DNA of 35,492 nt from contig WHTQ01000041.1 of NCBI GenBank assembly GCA_009377645.1, positions 1-35,492 on the forward strand. The letters are read 5' to 3'. Under the pieces are notes generated by a model. It made no database searches. It was not told the origin of the DNA and saw nothing but the letters and a program-made list of their open reading frames with translations. Source of the stretch: Micromonosporaceae bacterium. Its GTDB lineage: Bacteria; Actinomycetota; Actinomycetes; Mycobacteriales; Micromonosporaceae. A program made the position numbers and the translations under genes. The first letter of the stretch is position 1, and each line of letters begins with the position of its first letter. Positions 9,079 through 17,151 of this stretch are shown here, one piece after another.

Positions 9079-10526
9079 CCACTGTCGACATCGACATCGC
9101 CGAGCTGCGCTCGCTGTTCCTGTTCGAGGCGCTCTCCGACGAGCAGCTGGCCTGGATCGCGGAACGCGCCGAGGTGCGGGCCTTCGACACCGGGACGGCC
9201 GTCCTCCGGGAGGGCGAACCGGCCGAGGCGCTGTGGGTGCTGCTGGACGGCGGGCTGCGGCTGACCCGGCGGGCGGCCGGCGAGGAGGCGACCCTCAACG
9301 AGACCGACCAGCGGGGCGCGTACGCGGGCGCGACCCGCGCGTACACCGGCGCATTGGGCGGGGTGGGCGGGTTTCCGGACACGCCTACCGCAGGGTACCC
9401 GCACTCGATGGTCGCCACCCGGCCGAGCCGGTTCCTGCGGCTGCCGGCGACCGACTTCGCGACCCTTGTGCACGAGTGGTTCCCGATGGCCGTGCACCTG
9501 CTGGACGGGCTGTATACGGGGATCCGCAACTCCGAGGCGACCGTACGGCAGCGGGAGCATCTGGCCCAGCTCGGGCACCTGGCGGCCAACCTGGCGCACG
9601 AGCTGAACAACCCGGCCGCCGCCACCGTCCGGGCCACTGCCCAGCTGCGCACCCGGGTGGCCGGGATGCGGCACAAGCTTGGCCTGATCGCCGACCAGAA
9701 CCTCGACCGGGCGCTGCTGGCCCGGCTGGTGGCGCGGCAGGAGGCGGCGGTGGAGCGGGCGGCCAAGCAGCGGGCGCCGCTGACCGCGATCGAGGAGAGC
9801 GACCTGGAGGACACGCTGTCGGACCAGCTCGACGGGCTCGGCGTGGCCGGCTCGTACGAGCTGGCCCCGGTGTTCGCCGCCGCCGGGCTGGACCCGGCCT
9901 GGCTGGCCGAGGTGGCCGGCGAGGTCGGGCCGGACGCGCAGGACGGCGCGCTGCGCTGGCTCGCGTACACATTGGAGACTGAGGCGCTGATGGACGAGAT
10001 CGAGGACGCCTCGACCCGGATCTCGACGCTAGTCGCCGCCGTCAAGCAGTACTCGCACCTGGACCAGGCCACCCACCAGGAGGTCGACCTGCGGCCGGGG
10101 CTGGACAGCACCGTGGTGATGCTCGGGCACAAGCTAGCGCAGGTGCAGGTGGAGCGGGACTACGACCCGCAGCTGCCGCCGGTGCCCGCGTACGCCTCGG
10201 AGCTGAACCAGGTCTGGACCAACCTGATCGACAACGCGACCGACGCGATGGCCGGGCACGGTGTGCTGGAGCTGCGCACCTACCGGGAGGGCGATTTCGC
10301 GGTTGTGACCATCACCGACCACGGCCCCGGTATCGTGGAGGAGGTGCGGAGCCGGGTGTTCGAGCCGTTCGTGACCACCAAGCCGGCCGGGCAGGGCAGC
10401 GGCCTGGGGCTGGACAGCGCCCGGCGGATCGTCGAGCGCCGGCACGGCGGCGCGCTGTCGTTCACCACCGGTCCGGAGGGCACCACGTTCACGGTCCGGC
10501 TGCCGCTGAGCGCCGGAGGTGGGTGA
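9075..10526 (+). CDS. cNMP-binding sensor histidine kinase
   Basis: In this 483-residue kinase the N-terminal ~130 residues form a Crp-like cyclic-nucleotide-binding fold (LRSLFLFEALSDEQLAWIA, REGEPAEALWVLLDGGLRL). The H-box HLAANLAHELNNPAA follows with phospho-accepting His175. A roughly 120-residue helical insert lies before the STLVAAVKQYSHLDQ segment. The HATPase has N box NLIDNATDAM, G1 DHGPGI and G2 GQGSGLGL. No membrane segment is visible, so it should be cytosolic. The start overlaps the preceding fusion gene by 4 bases, and the stop overlaps the zinc-finger gene start by 1 base. The receiver in the upstream protein is the obvious phosphorylation partner, which is inference from context. 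The ligand of the N-terminal domain is unknown. Confidence 0.88.
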   Translation: MTTVDIDIAELRSLFLFEALSDEQLAWIAERAEVRAFDTGTAVLREGEPAEALWVLLDGGLRLTRRAAGEEATLNETDQRGAYAGATRAYTGALGGVGGFPDTPTAGYPHSMVATRPSRFLRLPATDFATLVHEWFPMAVHLLDGLYTGIRNSEATVRQREHLAQLGHLAANLAHELNNPAAATVRATAQLRTRVAGMRHKLGLIADQNLDRALLARLVARQEAAVERAAKQRAPLTAIEESDLEDTLSDQLDGLGVAGSYELAPVFAAAGLDPAWLAEVAGEVGPDAQDGALRWLAYTLETEALMDEIEDASTRISTLVAAVKQYSHLDQATHQEVDLRPGLDSTVVMLGHKLAQVQVERDYDPQLPPVPAYASELNQVWTNLIDNATDAMAGHGVLELRTYREGDFAVVTITDHGPGIVEEVRSRVFEPFVTTKPAGQGSGLGLDSARRIVERRHGGALSFTTGPEGTTFTVRLPLSAGGG

Positions 10527-10840
10527 TGACGCAGCCGCGGTGGCGGGCCGAGCCGGTGGACGGCCACCAGCCGGTGTGCACTCACCAGCCCGGGCTGCCG
10601 GAGCCGGTGTCGGTGGCCGCCGCCACCGAGTGCGAGGACTGCGTGCGGGAGGGCACCAGCTGGGTGCACCTGCGGCGCTGCCTGGCCTGCCAGCACGTGG
10701 GCTGCTGCGACAGCTCGCCGCAGCGGCACGCCACGTCGCACTGGCAGGCCGCCACCCACCCGGTGGTCGCCTCCGCCGAGCCGGGTGAGCGCTGGGCGTG
10801 GTGCTACGCCGACGAGGTGCTGCTGGTCCCGGCCAGCTGA
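10526..10840 (+). CDS. UBP-type zinc finger protein
   Basis: This 104-residue protein is little more than a ZnF-UBP domain. It has C18/H20, C36/C39, C52/C55, H57, C60, H68, H72 and H78 in the canonical order (ECEDCV, CLACQHVGCCDSS, HATSHW, THPV), then a RWAWCYADEVLL tail. In eukaryotic deubiquitinases this domain grips the free C-terminal Gly-Gly of ubiquitin. The aromatic and Arg/Asp positions (W46, R50/R51, Y94, D96) resemble that binding pocket. What it binds in bacteria is not established to my knowledge. The ATG at 10526 is preceded by GGAGGTG and overlaps the kinase stop (TGATG), so it is the third gene of one operon. Confidence 0.88.
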   Translation: MTQPRWRAEPVDGHQPVCTHQPGLPEPVSVAAATECEDCVREGTSWVHLRRCLACQHVGCCDSSPQRHATSHWQAATHPVVASAEPGERWAWCYADEVLLVPAS

Positions 10841-10858
10841 CCCGTCCTCGGTCGGCCC

Positions 10859-12319
10859 TCAGTCGCAGGGGTCGAGCCGGGCGGGCTCGGTCTCGGCCCG
10901 CTGCCCGTTCTCGGCCACCACCGACACCGACCACTCGACCCGGCTCCGGCCGGACAGCCGATCGGTCTCGAACCGCGCGGTCGACCCGTCGACGGACATC
11001 CGCTCCGTATCCGGCTGCGACGACCCCACCTGGTAGGTCACATGGGCGCGTTCGATCGGTTTGCTGGCGCTCGCGGTGAACCTGAGGTAGTAGGACCCGA
11101 GCAGCCCGCAGTTGAACGAGTCACCGTCGGCCTCGACGGTCAGCGGTGGCGGCCGGCTGGTGTCCGGGGGTGGGGGCGGCGGGGGCGGCGGTTCCGAGCT
11201 CGGAGACGGTGACGGTGACGGTGTGGGACTGGCGGTGGGCGTCGGGCTCGGAGTCGGGGTGGGACTCGGGCTCGGGGTCGGGCTGCCGGTCGGCGAGGCC
11301 ACCGCCGACCGGCTGGGAACGGGCGGCGGTTCGGCGGCCCCGGGGGGCGGCTCCGATGCCGGGAGCAGCGCGCCGCCGGCACCGGCCAGCAGCGCCGCCA
11401 CCGCCACCGCGGCCACCCCGGCGACCACCACCCGGCGGCGCTGGCGCTGGTCCAGCGGTCGCGGAAAGCCGGTGCGCCGGTCGAACCGGCCCGCCCGGCG
11501 GAGGATCGCGGCCCGTTCCAGCCCGAGACCGGGATCCAGGCAGGTCAGCTCCAGCCGCGGCCACAACAGGGCCGGTGGGGCCAGGAACGGCAGCGCCGCG
11601 TACGCGGTGAACAGCTCCGCCGGAGGCGGCTGCCGGTGTAGCCACACCGCGCAGCCCTCACATGACTCGATGTGCCGGGTGATCCGCTTGCGCAGCAGCG
11701 CGGTCAGCCGCCCGTCCCACCTGGACAGCAGCCCGGCCAGCCGTGGGCAGTCCGTCCCTCCGGACTGCGCCACCAGCAGCGCGTCGAGCGCCTGTTCCAG
11801 CAACGACCGGGCGCGCGCGAGCCGGGCCTGCGCCTGCCCGACCGACACCCCGAGCAGCTCGCTGATCTCCGGCGCCGGCAGCTCATGCCGGACCGCCAGC
11901 TCGAAGACCTCCTGGTCGCTCGGGTTCAGTGCCTCGGCCGCCGCCCAGACCAGCTCCTGGATCTCGGCCGCCGGGAACTCGCCGGCCGGGTCAGCGGCCG
12001 GGTCGGTGGCCGATTCGCTCACCCACCCGGCCCGGTCCACCGCCGGCTGCCGGGCCCGGCCGCGCTGCACCCGCAGACACTCATTGCGGGCGATCGCGTA
12101 CAGCCAGGAACGCAGCCGGTCCGGGTCGCGCAGCTGGACCGCCCGCTGGATGGCCAGCACGAACGTGTCGTGCACCGAGTCGGCGGCCGGGCCCGGGTCG
12201 CCCACCAGGCCGAGGCAGTAGGTGTACAGGCACGCCCCGTACACCTGGTAGGTGCGCTCCAGGCCGCGTGGTTCCCGCGCGACGAGCGCGGTCACCAGGA
12301 CGCGGTCATTCACGGGCAA
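10859..12319 (-). CDS. ECF-type sigma factor fused to anti-sigma zinc finger, TM helix and outside domain
   Basis: This 486-residue protein carries sigma region 2 (about 20-85: DSVHDTFVLAIQRAV, RLRSWLYAIARNECLR) and region 4 (about 125-185: LNPSDQEVFELAV, ISELLGVSVGQAQARLARAR). An anti-sigma-type zinc motif HIESCEGC (H216, C220, C223) follows. A single membrane helix spans about 295-320 after RQRRRR, then comes a long Ser/Thr/Pro repeat linker with a nine-proline run, and a C-terminal beta-rich domain (about 395-486) with two cysteines. The sigma part should be cytosolic and the C-terminal domain outside, a one-piece transmembrane signalling design known in some actinobacterial ECF groups. 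TTG at 12319 has GAGGAGG eight bases upstream; GTG at 12313 is the alternative. It converges on the zinc-finger gene with 18 bases between. Confidence 0.82.
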   Translation of the reverse strand: MPVNDRVLVTALVAREPRGLERTYQVYGACLYTYCLGLVGDPGPAADSVHDTFVLAIQRAVQLRDPDRLRSWLYAIARNECLRVQRGRARQPAVDRAGWVSESATDPAADPAGEFPAAEIQELVWAAAEALNPSDQEVFELAVRHELPAPEISELLGVSVGQAQARLARARSLLEQALDALLVAQSGGTDCPRLAGLLSRWDGRLTALLRKRITRHIESCEGCAVWLHRQPPPAELFTAYAALPFLAPPALLWPRLELTCLDPGLGLERAAILRRAGRFDRRTGFPRPLDQRQRRRVVVAGVAAVAVAALLAGAGGALLPASEPPPGAAEPPPVPSRSAVASPTGSPTPSPSPTPTPSPTPTASPTPSPSPSPSSEPPPPPPPPPDTSRPPPLTVEADGDSFNCGLLGSYYLRFTASASKPIERAHVTYQVGSSQPDTERMSVDGSTARFETDRLSGRSRVEWSVSVVAENGQRAETEPARLDPCD

Positions 12320-12388
12320 GACAGTAACCTCCTCTTCCCAGATACGGGCCGCCCGCGCGGCCGGATCAACCGCGGTCCGGGCGGTTTC

Positions 12389-12958
12389 TCACCGGGCGGC
12401 GTTCCAGCGGGCCAGCACCGGCAGATCGTGCTCGAAGCCGAGCACCGAAACGGTAGCCGGGTCCAACCGCAACCGGCGACCGGTGGCCACCGGCAGGTCC
12501 GCCCATCGGGCACCGGCGACCCGCAGTGCGTGCCCGTGCCCGACCAGCGCGACATCGCCGCCGGCCAGCAGCGGGGCGACCCGCGCCAGCGCCCGGTCCA
12601 GCCGTTCGCCTACCTGGTCCGGCGACTCGCCACCCGGGCAGCCGTCCGTCCACAGGTTCCACTCCGGACGGTTCCGCCGGATCTGCTGGCTGGTCAGCCC
12701 CTCGTACTCGCCGTAGTGCCACTCCGCCAGGTCGCCGTCGACCTCGGTCACCGGCAGCCCGGCCAGCTCCGCGGTCCGGGCGGCACGGCGACGGGGACTG
12801 GTCACCACCGTCGCGAACCGCCAACCCGCCAGCGCCCGCCCCAGCTCGCCGGCCTGCCGCTCGCCCTCCGCGGTCAGGTCCGGATCGGTGTAGGAGGTGT
12901 GGCGCCCGGTCGCGCTCCACTCGGTCTGCCCGTGCCGGACCAGCACGATCTGCCCCAC
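12389..12958 (-). CDS. Histidine phosphatase family protein (phosphoglycerate mutase-like)
   Basis: This 189-residue protein is a member of the branch-1 histidine phosphatase fold. The catalytic VRHGQTEWS motif is at residues 7-15, with His9 as the phospho-acceptor. TSPRRRAARTAELAG, the acid-base region DLAEWHYGEYEGLT and the second histidine motif VGHGHALRV are all present. Members include broad phosphatases, cofactor-processing phosphatases and true mutases, and the sequence does not choose between them. It lies 69 bases upstream of the sigma-factor gene on the same strand and just downstream of an SDR remnant. Length and motifs look intact. Confidence 0.88.
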   Translation of the reverse strand: MGQIVLVRHGQTEWSATGRHTSYTDPDLTAEGERQAGELGRALAGWRFATVVTSPRRRAARTAELAGLPVTEVDGDLAEWHYGEYEGLTSQQIRRNRPEWNLWTDGCPGGESPDQVGERLDRALARVAPLLAGGDVALVGHGHALRVAGARWADLPVATGRRLRLDPATVSVLGFEHDLPVLARWNAAR

Positions 12959-12999
12959 CCGGTCAGTAAACCACCGGGCGTGCCGGCGGGGCGGCCGTA

Positions 13000-13325
13000 A
13001 GGTCCGGGTCGGCTGGCCTCAGCGACCCAGGCCGCCAGCCCGGCCAGGTCGCCCGGCTCCGGCGGCTCGCCGACCAGGTCGGTGTTGCCGCCGGCACTGT
13101 TCACCAGCACGTCCACCCGGGCTGGTAGTTCCGGCAAGGCGGCCGCGACCGCCGCCGGGTCGGCCGCGTCGAACACCACCGGCCGGGCGGCCAGCCGGGC
13201 CACCGCTTCACCGAGCACGTCCGCCCGCCGGCCGGTGATCGTGACCCGGTCCCCGGCCGCCGCGAACCCGGCCGCGATCGCGTACCCGATCCCGGTGCCG
13301 CCACCGGTCCCACAACTTCCCGCAT
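13000..13325 (-). pseudogene. Truncated, frameshifted short-chain dehydrogenase remnant
   Basis: The ATG at 13325 begins MREVV, but the Rossmann motif TGGGTGIGYAIAAGFA is in another frame. One missing base near 13308-13312 separates them. After that the SDR pattern continues through VTITGRR, VVFDAADPAAVAAAL and VDVLVNSAGGN (the NNAG-type motif). It then stops at about LAAWVAEA near 13015, losing the Ser/Tyr/Lys catalytic half. Only about 100 of the usual 240-250 residues remain, so it cannot be active. The intact histidine phosphatase gene begins 42 bases downstream of this point. Confidence 0.7.
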
Positions 13326-13349
13326 CCGTCCTCCCTGGCCGCCGCGCCG

Positions 13350-14348
13350 TCAGTACCGCCGCATCGCCGCTGACGAGCTGGCCGCCGGGCGCCGGGCGGC
13401 ACCGCCAGTTCGGCCGCGCGGCACCGGAACCACCCGCGGTGCGGTGAACAGAACGACCGCCATCAGCAGGCCGGCCACCGCCGCGATCCCGGCCGCCCCA
13501 CCCGCGTACGCGACCATCAGCCGGCCCCGGCTGAGCAGCTCCACCCGGCTGGACAGCGATCCGCCGGCCAGCGCCGCGTCCGCCAGCGCCCGGTCGGTCA
13601 AGGCCATCGCCGCTGCGGCCACCGCCAGCAGCCCGAACCCGGCCACCACCAGGAGACCGACCACTCGCCGGTGCGGGTGCCCGGCCCCGCCACCCCGGGA
13701 CGGCCACCCCGGGCCGCGGCCGGACGGTCCACGCTGGAGTGCCACCAGCACCAGCCCGGCGAACGCGGCCCAGCCGCCGACGACCAGCAGGGCGGCGACC
13801 GCGTCGCTGGGGCGGTGCCAGTCCGCCGAGAGGGTCGCCACCCCGGCCACCCCCGTGTAGCCGGCACCGAGCAGTGCCGCGGGCCCGCGCAGCCGTTCGG
13901 GCAGCACCAGCACCAGCGCGACCGCCACCGACGCGGCCACCGTGGCGTGGCCGCTGGGCAAGCTGTTGCCGGCTCCGACCCGCTCCAGGTCGATGCCGTA
14001 GTCCGGCCGCGCGGCCGCGTGCTTGAGCAGCTGGGTGGTCAGGTTGGCACCGACCACCAGCAGCGTCGACGCGGCGGCCAGCACCACCCGCCCGCGCAAC
14101 AGCGCGAAGAACCCGATCGCGACGATCGCACCGGCCACCGACAGCACGGTCACCGCACCGAGCACCAGGTCGACCAGCCCCTCGATGTGCCGCTGCCCGA
14201 TCGTGTTGCCGGTCAACGCGGCGGTGTCGAGCAGCTGGCCGCGGACCGTGCCGACGAACACCCGCCGCAGCACCTCGAAGGCCGCGACCTGGACGGCCAC
14301 CAGGACCAGCAGCCACGCCACCAGCCAACCCGTCGCCCGCTCCCCCAC
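13350..14348 (-). CDS. PAP2-family membrane phosphatase
   Basis: This integral membrane phosphatase of the PAP2/acid phosphatase superfamily probably acts on a lipid phosphate or pyrophosphate at the outer membrane face. Several hydrophobic helices alternate with short loops. The three signature elements are present: KHAAARPD (motif 1, shortened variant), NSLPSGHATV (motif 2) and SADWHRPSDAV (motif 3, with the nucleophilic His). An Arg/Gly-rich loop (GPSGRGPGWPSRGGGAGHPHRR) separates the catalytic core from two more helices, and the basic tail ends in MRRY. The start is uncertain: GTG at 14348 lies just before the first helix, while TTG at 14384 would add 12 polar residues. Neither has a strong ribosome binding site. 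Confidence 0.8.
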   Translation of the reverse strand: MGERATGWLVAWLLVLVAVQVAAFEVLRRVFVGTVRGQLLDTAALTGNTIGQRHIEGLVDLVLGAVTVLSVAGAIVAIGFFALLRGRVVLAAASTLLVVGANLTTQLLKHAAARPDYGIDLERVGAGNSLPSGHATVAASVAVALVLVLPERLRGPAALLGAGYTGVAGVATLSADWHRPSDAVAALLVVGGWAAFAGLVLVALQRGPSGRGPGWPSRGGGAGHPHRRVVGLLVVAGFGLLAVAAAAMALTDRALADAALAGGSLSSRVELLSRGRLMVAYAGGAAGIAAVAGLLMAVVLFTAPRVVPVPRGRTGGAARRPAASSSAAMRRY

Positions 14349-14392
14349 CCGGACACCGTAACGGTCCGGACGGCACCGCCCCAACCCGGTAG

Positions 14393-14485
14393 CTCGTAAC
14401 GAGCGTGTCCTACGCAGAGGCCATCGGGGGACACCTCCGGATCGCTATCGACTTCGATGACGGCGAGAGCTTCCGGGTAGCGTGA
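14393..14485 (+). pseudogene. Scrap of an HTH antitoxin-like C-terminus
   Basis: A short frame with no upstream start reads SYAEAIGGHLRIAIDFDDG and ends FRVA at TGA 14483-14485. This resembles the conserved tail of XRE-type antitoxins such as the HigA-like group (a YVEALGGxLELxADF pattern). A TAG at 14390-14392 cuts it off from anything upstream, and no helix-turn-helix remains. The call rests on about 25 residues. The rest of the 14349-14540 gap shows nothing else recognisable. Confidence 0.4.
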
Positions 14486-14540
14486 ATCTGGCGTTGGGGC
14501 CTGGAACAGGCGATCGCGGCCCGTCCCGACTTACCCCCGG

Positions 14541-15632
14541 CTACGGGTCGGGGAAGACGATCACGCTGCGGGCACCGGTGCCGAGCCGGCCCAGCGCGGC
14601 GCCCGCCTCCGCCAGCGGGATCTGCTCGGTGACCAGCGCGGCCAGCTCCAGCCGGCCGGCCCGGTAGTCGTCCACCAGCCGGGGCACGTCCACCGCCGGA
14701 TCGGCGTTGCCGTAGAGGCAGCCGGCCAGCGTACGCGCGAAGTGGGCGACCTCCAGCGCGTTGAAGGTGACCTTGTCGCCGGTCCCGCCCAGCCCGACCA
14801 CGGTGGTCCGGCCGCCCCGCCGGGTGGCCGACCAGGCGGCCCGGATCGTCTCCGGCCGGCCGACGCACTCGATCGCGTGGTCCGCGCCGCGGCCACCGGC
14901 CAGCTCCCGCACCCGCCGGCTCAGCCCCGGGCCGGGGGTCACCACGTGGGTGGCACCGAGCCGGCGAGCCAGGTCCGCCTTCGCCTCGACCGGGTCGACC
15001 CCGATGATCGGGTCCGCCCCGGCCAGCCGGGCGCCCTGCACCGCCGACAGCCCGACCCCGCCGAGCCCGATCACCACCACCGACTCGCCCGGGCGCACCC
15101 GGGCCGCGTTGCGCACCGCGCCGACCCCGGTCAGCACCGCGCAGCCCAGCAGTGCCGCCTCCACCAGCGGGAGGTCGCCGGGTAGCGGGACGCAGGCGTC
15201 CGCGCCGACCACCGTCTCAGCCGCGAACGCCCCGGTCCCCAGCCCGGCGTACACCTCGGTGCCGTCGGCCAGCTGCGCGTACGGCCGCTGCCAGGCCTGG
15301 TTCGCCCGCTCACACAGCCACGGCTCGCCGTGCGTGCACCACCAGCAGGCGCGGCAGGCCGGTGCCCAGTTGAGCACCACCGGGTCGCCGGGCGCCAGCC
15401 CGGCGACGCCCTCGCCGACCGCCGCCACCCGTCCGGCGCCCTCGTGGCCGAGCACCGCCGGCAGCGGCTGCACCATCGTCCCGTTGGCGAGCGACAGGTC
15501 GGAGTGGCACACGCCGGTGGCGGCCATCCGGACCCGGACCTGCCCCGGTCCCGGCTCCGGCAGGACGACCTCCTCCACCTGCAGCGGCCCGCCGGCCGTC
15601 CGGAGCACGGCCGCCGGGACCCGGGCGCCCAT
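14541..15632 (-). CDS. Zinc-dependent alcohol dehydrogenase (class III-like MDR)
   Basis: This 363-residue medium-chain dehydrogenase probably oxidises an alcohol with NAD. Catalytic zinc ligands are visible at C42 (TGVCHSD) and H63/E64 (LGHEGAGRV). The structural zinc loop C93, C96, C99, C107 ([16 protein letters not shown]) is complete. The Rossmann motif is [15 protein letters not shown], followed by the IGVDP cofactor strand end. This set matches class III-type enzymes. It overlaps the aldehyde dehydrogenase stop by one base (TGATG), so alcohol to aldehyde to acid would be made by one transcript. Control by the divergent TetR regulator is likely. Confidence 0.9.
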   Translation of the reverse strand: MGARVPAAVLRTAGGPLQVEEVVLPEPGPGQVRVRMAATGVCHSDLSLANGTMVQPLPAVLGHEGAGRVAAVGEGVAGLAPGDPVVLNWAPACRACWWCTHGEPWLCERANQAWQRPYAQLADGTEVYAGLGTGAFAAETVVGADACVPLPGDLPLVEAALLGCAVLTGVGAVRNAARVRPGESVVVIGLGGVGLSAVQGARLAGADPIIGVDPVEAKADLARRLGATHVVTPGPGLSRRVRELAGGRGADHAIECVGRPETIRAAWSATRRGGRTTVVGLGGTGDKVTFNALEVAHFARTLAGCLYGNADPAVDVPRLVDDYRAGRLELAALVTEQIPLAEAGAALGRLGTGARSVIVFPDP

Positions 15633-17065
15633 CACCGGCCGTCCGGCAGCTGGATCGACTTGACCTCCTGGTATTCGGCCAGGCCGTAGGGTCCGTGCTC
15701 CCGCCCGATCCCGGACTGCCGGTAGCCGCCGAACGGGGCCAGCGGGTTGAACCCGGCGCCGTTGATGTCCACCTGCCCGGTGCGCAGCCGGCGGGCGAGC
15801 GCCAGCGCCCGGTCCGGGTCGGCCGACCAGACCCCGCCGGTCAGCCCATACCGGGTGTGGTTGGCGATCCGCACGGCGTCGTCCTCGTCCCGGTACGGGA
15901 TCACCGACAGCACCGGACCGAAGACCTCCTCCTGCGCGAGCGTGCCGTCCGGCGACACGTCGGCCAGCACGGTCGGGGCGACATAATGCCCAGGCTCCGG
16001 CAGGCCAGCCACGTCCGGCCCGCCGGTGGCCACCCGGGCGCCCTCGGCCACCCCGGCCCGCAGCAGGGACAGTACGCGGTCGCGCTGGTCGGCCGAGACC
16101 AGCGGGCCGAGCCGGGTCTTCGGATCGGTCGGGTCGCCGACCGGCAGCCCGGCGGCGTACTCGGCCGCCCGCTCGACCGCCTCCTCGTACCGGGAGGTGT
16201 GCACCAGCATCCGGGACAGGGCGGTGCAGGTCTGCCCGGTGTTCAGGTAGCAGTTGGCGACCCCCACCTTGACCGCCACCGCGTGGTCGGCGTCCGGCAG
16301 CAGCACGTTGGCCGACTTGCCGCCCAGCTCCAGCCTCACCCGCTTCACCGTGCCGGCGGCCACCGCGGCCACTCGCCGGCCACCCCGGGTGGAGCCGGTG
16401 AACGAGATCAGGTCCAGGTCCGGGTGCCCGGCGAGCGCCTCCCCGGCCACCGGGCCGGTCCCGGGCACCAGGTTGAACACCCCGGGTGGCAGGCCGGCCC
16501 GGTCGATGACCTCGGTCAGCAGGAACGCCGACAGCGGCGCCAGCTCGCTCGGCTTGAGCACCACGGTGCAGCCGGCCGCCAGCGCCGGCGCGATCTTGGC
16601 GACCGCCTGGTGCACCGGGTAGTTCCAGGGGGTGATCGCGCCGACCACGCCGGCCGGCTCCCGCAGCACCAGCGAGCCGCCGATCCGCTCCGGCTCCGGG
16701 TCGGGCCCGGCCAGCAGCGACAGGTAGCCGTCCAGCACCTGCAGCGGCAGGCCGACCTGCAGACCACTGGCGACCCGGGCCGGGGCACCCATCTCGGCGG
16801 TGATCAGCGCGGCCAGCTCGTCCCGGCGGGCGGCCAGGCCGTCCCGCAGCCCGGCCAGCGCGGCCGCCCGCTCGGCCCGGCCGGTCGCCGACCAGCCGCC
16901 GAACGCGGCCCGGGCGGCGGCCACCGCCCGGTCCACGTCGGCCGGGCCCACCTCCGGCACCTGCCCGATCACCTGCCCGGTGGCCGGGTTCTCCACCGGC
17001 GTACGCGCGGCGGTGGTCGGTGCCACCCACTCGCCCCCGATGTAGACCGCGTCCCGGTCGTGCAT
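15632..17065 (-). CDS. NAD(P)-dependent aldehyde dehydrogenase
   Basis: This 477-residue enzyme oxidises an aldehyde to its acid. Catalytic Cys280 lies in [12 protein letters not shown] and the general base Glu246 in LELGGKSAN. The coenzyme-binding regions [18 protein letters not shown] and [10 protein letters not shown] are typical, and the C-terminus [20 protein letters not shown] is complete. The ATG at 17065 is preceded by AGGAGG at five bases. The frame extends upstream into the regulatory region, but that part overlaps the TetR operator and is not family-like. It is first in an operon with the alcohol dehydrogenase and is divergent from the TetR gene. Confidence 0.93.
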   Translation of the reverse strand: MHDRDAVYIGGEWVAPTTAARTPVENPATGQVIGQVPEVGPADVDRAVAAARAAFGGWSATGRAERAAALAGLRDGLAARRDELAALITAEMGAPARVASGLQVGLPLQVLDGYLSLLAGPDPEPERIGGSLVLREPAGVVGAITPWNYPVHQAVAKIAPALAAGCTVVLKPSELAPLSAFLLTEVIDRAGLPPGVFNLVPGTGPVAGEALAGHPDLDLISFTGSTRGGRRVAAVAAGTVKRVRLELGGKSANVLLPDADHAVAVKVGVANCYLNTGQTCTALSRMLVHTSRYEEAVERAAEYAAGLPVGDPTDPKTRLGPLVSADQRDRVLSLLRAGVAEGARVATGGPDVAGLPEPGHYVAPTVLADVSPDGTLAQEEVFGPVLSVIPYRDEDDAVRIANHTRYGLTGGVWSADPDRALALARRLRTGQVDINGAGFNPLAPFGGYRQSGIGREHGPYGLAEYQEVKSIQLPDGR

Positions 17066-17102
17066 GCCGACCTCCTGTGCGAGCCGTCCGCCACCCGCCC
17101 CG

Positions 17103-17123
17103 TAAACTACCACCGTTAGTTTA
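17103..17123. promoter_or_regulatory. TetR operator between aldehyde dehydrogenase and tetR
   Basis: TAAACTA (17103-17109) and TAGTTTA (17117-17123) are perfect inverted arms around a 7-base spacer. This AT-rich 21-base site is 38 bases before the aldehyde dehydrogenase start and 29 bases before the TetR start. It is the expected place for a TetR-family repressor to control both promoters. Confidence 0.75.
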
Positions 17124-17151
17124 GGTGCCCATGCCACGGAGGACGACACAG

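Noticed and set aside
11112-12221. Plus-strand open frame opposite the sigma-factor gene
   Set aside because: It is a Gly/Ser-rich shadow of the Ser/Thr/Pro stalk; the minus-strand frame has all sigma motifs.
12874-14376. A 500-codon minus-strand frame
   Set aside because: Only the SDR-like segment near 13015-13308 has family resemblance; the rest is shadow of the PAP2 and phosphatase genes.
14541-17030. An 829-codon frame suggesting a fused aldehyde/alcohol dehydrogenase
   Set aside because: The N-terminal part is out of frame with the aldehyde dehydrogenase. The alcohol dehydrogenase starts cleanly at 15632 and the real aldehyde dehydrogenase uses another frame.
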